Assembly (NCBI GenBank): GCA_963676355.1
Contig: OY781093.1
Location: 682,001-746,000, forward strand
Source: JAGLOK01 sp963676355
Lineage (GTDB): Bacteria; Bacillota; Clostridia; Christensenellales; UMGS416
Reading direction: 5' to 3'
Length of the DNA: 64,000 nucleotides
Shown here: positions 61,584-64,000 of the stretch, one piece after another
Numbering within the stretch: the stretch's first letter is position 1
How the letters are laid out: each line of letters begins with the position of its first letter
Notes under the pieces: model-generated
Told to the model about the DNA's origin: nothing
The model's input: the letters and a program-made list of their open reading frames with translations, nothing else
Database searches by the model: none
Translations under genes and position numbers: made by a program

Positions 61584-62093
61584 ATGGCTGACTCGAAAAT
61601 AGCCGAGACATTTGAAAAAGAATATGAAAACTTTGTTAGATATCTGAAAGGCAGATTTAATAGAATAAGTCAGTATGACGCTGAAGACATTATCCAGCTG
61701 ACCGTTCTTAAAATCCTCTACAAAGGTGATGACGCACTAAGCATCAAGAACATGACTTCATATATGTATTCTTCGCTTAGAAATTCGGCGATAGATTATA
61801 TGAAAAAGACCAAATATGAGGTATTAACAGACCAAGACAGCGATGCCGTTGTGCAGGCAGCTGAAGACGAAGTTCTCAAAAATGAACTGAAATTAATTAT
61901 CAAACAAGCGATTGACTCTCTTGACGAAAAGTCAAAATTTATATTCATCGAAACAGAAATTGTGGGCAGAAGCTACAAAGACTTGTGTGATGACACTGGC
62001 ATAAAGCTGGGAACCCTTTTATCAAGGAAATCAAGAGCTGTTGCAAAACTAAAAAAGACGGTAAATGAATATTTGTTTAAGGAGGCAAAATAA
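61584..62093 (+). CDS. ECF-type RNA polymerase sigma factor
   Basis: A 169-aa sigma-70-family protein with region 2 (FNRISQYDAEDIIQLTVLKI and SYMYSSLRNSAIDYMKK) and region 4 (KFIFIETEIVGRSYKDLCDD, then GTLLSRKSRAVAKLKK). This is an extracytoplasmic-function-type factor directing polymerase to stress or envelope genes. GAAAGGGGG precedes the ATG. The following membrane gene overlaps its stop as TAATG. No classical zinc anti-sigma domain is encoded nearby. Confidence 0.92.
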   Translation: MADSKIAETFEKEYENFVRYLKGRFNRISQYDAEDIIQLTVLKILYKGDDALSIKNMTSYMYSSLRNSAIDYMKKTKYEVLTDQDSDAVVQAAEDEVLKNELKLIIKQAIDSLDEKSKFIFIETEIVGRSYKDLCDDTGIKLGTLLSRKSRAVAKLKKTVNEYLFKEAK

Positions 62094-62563
62094 TGAGAAA
62101 GAATAAAGATGAATGCATGGCTATAGATGAAAGAAAAGTGGCCTGGAAAGTATTAAAAATAATTGGAATGATATTGCTTGGAATCTTGGTCGCAGCGTTA
62201 TTGGGATTTGTGATCATGTGGCTGTGGAACTGGCTTATGCCAATGATTTTTGGCCTAACTACTATAACATACTGGCAGGGAATCGGCGTTTTCATACTTG
62301 CTAAGATTATCTTTGGTGGTATCGGAAGCGGTAGCGGCGACAGTGAAAAGAAACATGAAAAGGGAACAATCCGCAGCGCGATCAGGGATGAAGTGAAAAA
62401 AGAATTTGACAAAGAATTTGATAAGGACCATAAAAACTCACAAGCAAATGACGAAGAACAGTCTGAAACGCCTAAAAATAAAGACTATGATGTTCTTTAC
62501 GAAAAATGGTGGGAACAGGAAGGCGAAAAGAGCTTTGAAAAATACATGGATGGTAATGAATAG
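62093..62563 (+). CDS. Membrane protein coupled to the ECF sigma gene
   Basis: A 156-aa protein with a cytosolic N-terminus, two membrane helices (about residues 24-48 and 58-82) and a Gly/Ser hinge followed by a highly charged C-terminal region. The position, directly overlapping the sigma gene by 1 nt, and the layout are those of a possible membrane anti-sigma or sigma-associated regulator. It lacks the HxxxCxxC zinc anti-sigma motif. GGAGG lies upstream of its ATG. Confidence 0.8.
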   Translation: MRKNKDECMAIDERKVAWKVLKIIGMILLGILVAALLGFVIMWLWNWLMPMIFGLTTITYWQGIGVFILAKIIFGGIGSGSGDSEKKHEKGTIRSAIRDEVKKEFDKEFDKDHKNSQANDEEQSETPKNKDYDVLYEKWWEQEGEKSFEKYMDGNE

Positions 62564-62585
62564 GAAAATATAATGATAGTTTTTG

Positions 62586-62616
62586 CCGCGGAGTATGATT
62601 TCTCCGCGGTTTTTAT
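62586..62616 (+). terminator. Terminator of the sigma operon
   Basis: CCGCGGAG and CTCCGCGG are exact complements around an 8-nt loop, followed by TTTTTATT. Confidence 0.93.
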
Positions 62617-62643
62617 TTGTTTATAAATATTTTTCTTTTCTTT

Positions 62644-62672
62644 TTGTTACGTTTTTATTAAAATAGTATTAT
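62644..62672 (+). promoter_or_regulatory. Promoter of the phosphodiester glycosidase gene
   Basis: TTGTTA and TATTAT are separated by 17 nt and end 27 nt before the ATG. Confidence 0.45.
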
Positions 62673-62699
62673 CAAAAGTGTTAAGAGGGAATTGAAAAG

Positions 62700-63791
62700 A
62701 TGAACGACGCTCTTTCTCCGTTAATGGAAAAAGGAAATATAAAAAGAAAAAAACGCAGAAAAGGAATGGGTATACTTATTGCTTTTTTTCTTATTGCAAT
62801 AATTGCTGCCTCTGTGTATGTATTTTTGGATTCCGATGGCCTTGTGCTTGCAATGGAAAACGGATTTTTGGCATCTCAAGAAACACAAGGGCTGGTTACT
62901 CCTGCTGTGGCGATTAAGACCTTGGTGCCGACTGATTTTGCGGGAGCGCTCAACGAGACGCCTAGTGTGGAGCTTGCGGTTGCCCAATACACCCTGACGC
63001 CTTCGCCTACGCAGTATGTAACTCCTGAGCCTTATATACACCCCGGTGTGCGTGATGACATGTTTACCGATGGCGAAATAGTCGCAGAGGATATGTCCTA
63101 TCACAGCCCAAATCTGAGCGTTGAAATAGAAGTCATTAAAAGCGGCGACAGTGTGGCATATGTAGCAGAAGTGTATTTTAATTCTTTAGAAAATTTCCTG
63201 CCAGTGTTTGCAGGCGGCAAATTCCATGGGGGATATGCGACGGTTTCCGAGCTTGCAGAGGAATATAACGCGGTTTTTGCTGTAAATTCTGATTCGTGTA
63301 CTGCTACAGACTATGGAATCATAATAAGAAACGGCGAAGTACTGCGCGAAGTCGTGGCGGCGGATCATCTTGCTATATTCAGCGATGGAGCTATGAAGTC
63401 TTTTTATCCAAGGAATATAAGCGGCGAGTATTTTCTTAAAAAAGATGCCGTCCATGTATTTAACTTCGGACCGATGCTATTAAATGCAGGCCAAAAAATT
63501 GATAGCTTTATGTATTCACACATACGCAAAGAACATCCGAGGACTGCAGTCGGAATGATTGAGCCCTATCACTATTATTTTGTGGTGGTAGACGGAAGAA
63601 GCGAATATTCAGATGGAATGACTTTGGAAGAGCTTTCGGCATTCATGGCAAGCTTGGGATGTGTGGATGCCTATAATCTGGATGGCGGCGGTTCATCCAC
63701 TATGGTGTTTAACGGAAAGCTTATAAATAAACCAGAGGGCGGCACAGAAGAGCGCGAACTGGACAGTGCTATTTTGTTTGTGGAAGAATAA
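62700..63791 (+). CDS. Phosphodiester glycosidase (NAGPA-like) family protein
   Basis: A 363-aa secreted or anchored protein with one N-terminal membrane helix (about residues 24-43), a Pro/Thr-rich linker, and a NAGPA-type domain from about residue 145: FAGGKFHGGYATVSELAEEY, VFAVNSDSC, FNFGPMLLNAG, RTAVGMIEPYHYYFVVVDGR and AYNLDGGGSSTMVFNGKLIN. These domains cleave phosphodiester-linked sugars in the cell envelope. GAGGGA lies upstream of the ATG, at rather long spacing. Confidence 0.93.
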   Translation: MNDALSPLMEKGNIKRKKRRKGMGILIAFFLIAIIAASVYVFLDSDGLVLAMENGFLASQETQGLVTPAVAIKTLVPTDFAGALNETPSVELAVAQYTLTPSPTQYVTPEPYIHPGVRDDMFTDGEIVAEDMSYHSPNLSVEIEVIKSGDSVAYVAEVYFNSLENFLPVFAGGKFHGGYATVSELAEEYNAVFAVNSDSCTATDYGIIIRNGEVLREVVAADHLAIFSDGAMKSFYPRNISGEYFLKKDAVHVFNFGPMLLNAGQKIDSFMYSHIRKEHPRTAVGMIEPYHYYFVVVDGRSEYSDGMTLEELSAFMASLGCVDAYNLDGGGSSTMVFNGKLINKPEGGTEERELDSAILFVEE

Positions 63792-63796
63792 TTAGA

Positions 63797-64000
63797 TTAA
63801 TCAATAGTGGCTTTTATGTGTTCGATAAACCAGTCGGACACTTTTTTCATTCCCGACTCTGATACGTGGTTTATATCGGCATAATCGGTTAATTCCATAC
63901 CAAGATTATATTTTTTATCCATAAGGTTATAAGCATTTATATCATATCCTTGCTCTTCGAGGTGTTTTTCTATTGCATAATGACCGGATATTGATGATTG
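63797..64000 (-). CDS. Partial gene, C-terminus of an SGNH-hydrolase-like protein
   Basis: The last 67 codons of a gene that runs off the window end. The C-terminal segment DYADINHVSESGMKKVSDWF has the Asp-x-x-His arrangement of SGNH/GDSL-type esterases (block V), and the preceding part is helical. The frame is open from the window edge to TAA at 63797-63799 and converges on the NAGPA-like gene with 5 nt between stops. The rest is needed to confirm the family. Confidence 0.6.
   Translation of the reverse strand, partial: QSSISGHYAIEKHLEEQGYDINAYNLMDKKYNLGMELTDYADINHVSESGMKKVSDWFIEHIKATID

Noticed and set aside
1..64000. CRISPR arrays, prophage genes, insertion sequences or rRNA genes
   Set aside because: I saw no regularly spaced repeats, transposase, integrase, phage structural genes or rRNA sequence in the window.

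Overview
The window looks like a chromosomal segment from an anaerobic, low-GC Firmicute of the class Clostridia. This rests on content: oxygen-sensitive class III ribonucleotide reductase, bifunctional AdhE with a Rex-like operator, pyrophosphate-type phosphofructokinase, FeoAB with the small Cys-rich FeoB-associated protein, the DUF2232-rplI-dnaB and rpsF-ssb-rpsR clusters, strong AGGAGG-type ribosome sites and U-rich intrinsic terminators. No species can be named. I see no phage, insertion sequence, CRISPR array or rRNA; one tRNA (Thr, GGU) is present. Gene order is compact, with many 1-8 nt start/stop overlaps.

Layout. 0-10.7 kb (mostly minus): an unknown small gene coupled to oligoendopeptidase F, a membrane protein, nrdD with a fused glutaredoxin domain and two NrdR-like boxes, an Lrp regulator-aminotransferase-rhomboid operon, a VanW-like protein, and DUF362-queT. 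10.7-18.6 kb (plus): feoA-feoB-Cys-rich protein with repeated palindromes, then rarA, a tldD/pmbA pair and a Trm11-like methyltransferase. 18.6-29.5 kb: argS, a two-component system whose kinase has an extracellular SH3-like domain, threonine aldolase, acyltransferase, a CD225/DUF2752 pair, lactate permease and a glycosyltransferase. 29.5-36 kb: a PadR-DUF1700-DUF4097 envelope operon, Pfp, DUF2232-L9-DnaB. 36-43.5 kb: an EAL protein behind a terminator-like leader, a membrane-anchored M6 protease, an AraC regulator, adhE, tRNA-Thr and a response regulator without its phospho-acceptor. 43.6-52.9 kb: CapA, two proteins with Cys-rich C-terminal tails, a candidate structured RNA, a lipoprotein hydrolase, a glycosyltransferase, Pgi and DUF3810. 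52.9-64 kb: a BlaI/BlaR1-like pair in which BlaR1 carries a solute-binding-protein-like sensor, MreB, an orphan toroid-like protein, TtcA-like, rpsF-ssb-rpsR, DUF975, an ECF sigma/membrane protein pair, a phosphodiester glycosidase and the end of an SGNH-like gene.

How it fits together. Core replication, translation and glycolysis/fermentation genes are mixed with several envelope-sensing circuits (BlaI/BlaR1-like, SH3-kinase, PadR/HAAS, ECF sigma). The most unusual items are the BlaR1-solute-binding fusion with BlaI-type operators in its promoter; a roughly 225-nt structured RNA candidate between a lipoprotein hydrolase and a GNAT gene; two nearby proteins ending in Cys-rich low-complexity tails; and three genes whose promoters end exactly 7 nt before an ATG with no Shine-Dalgarno site, which suggests leaderless mRNAs.
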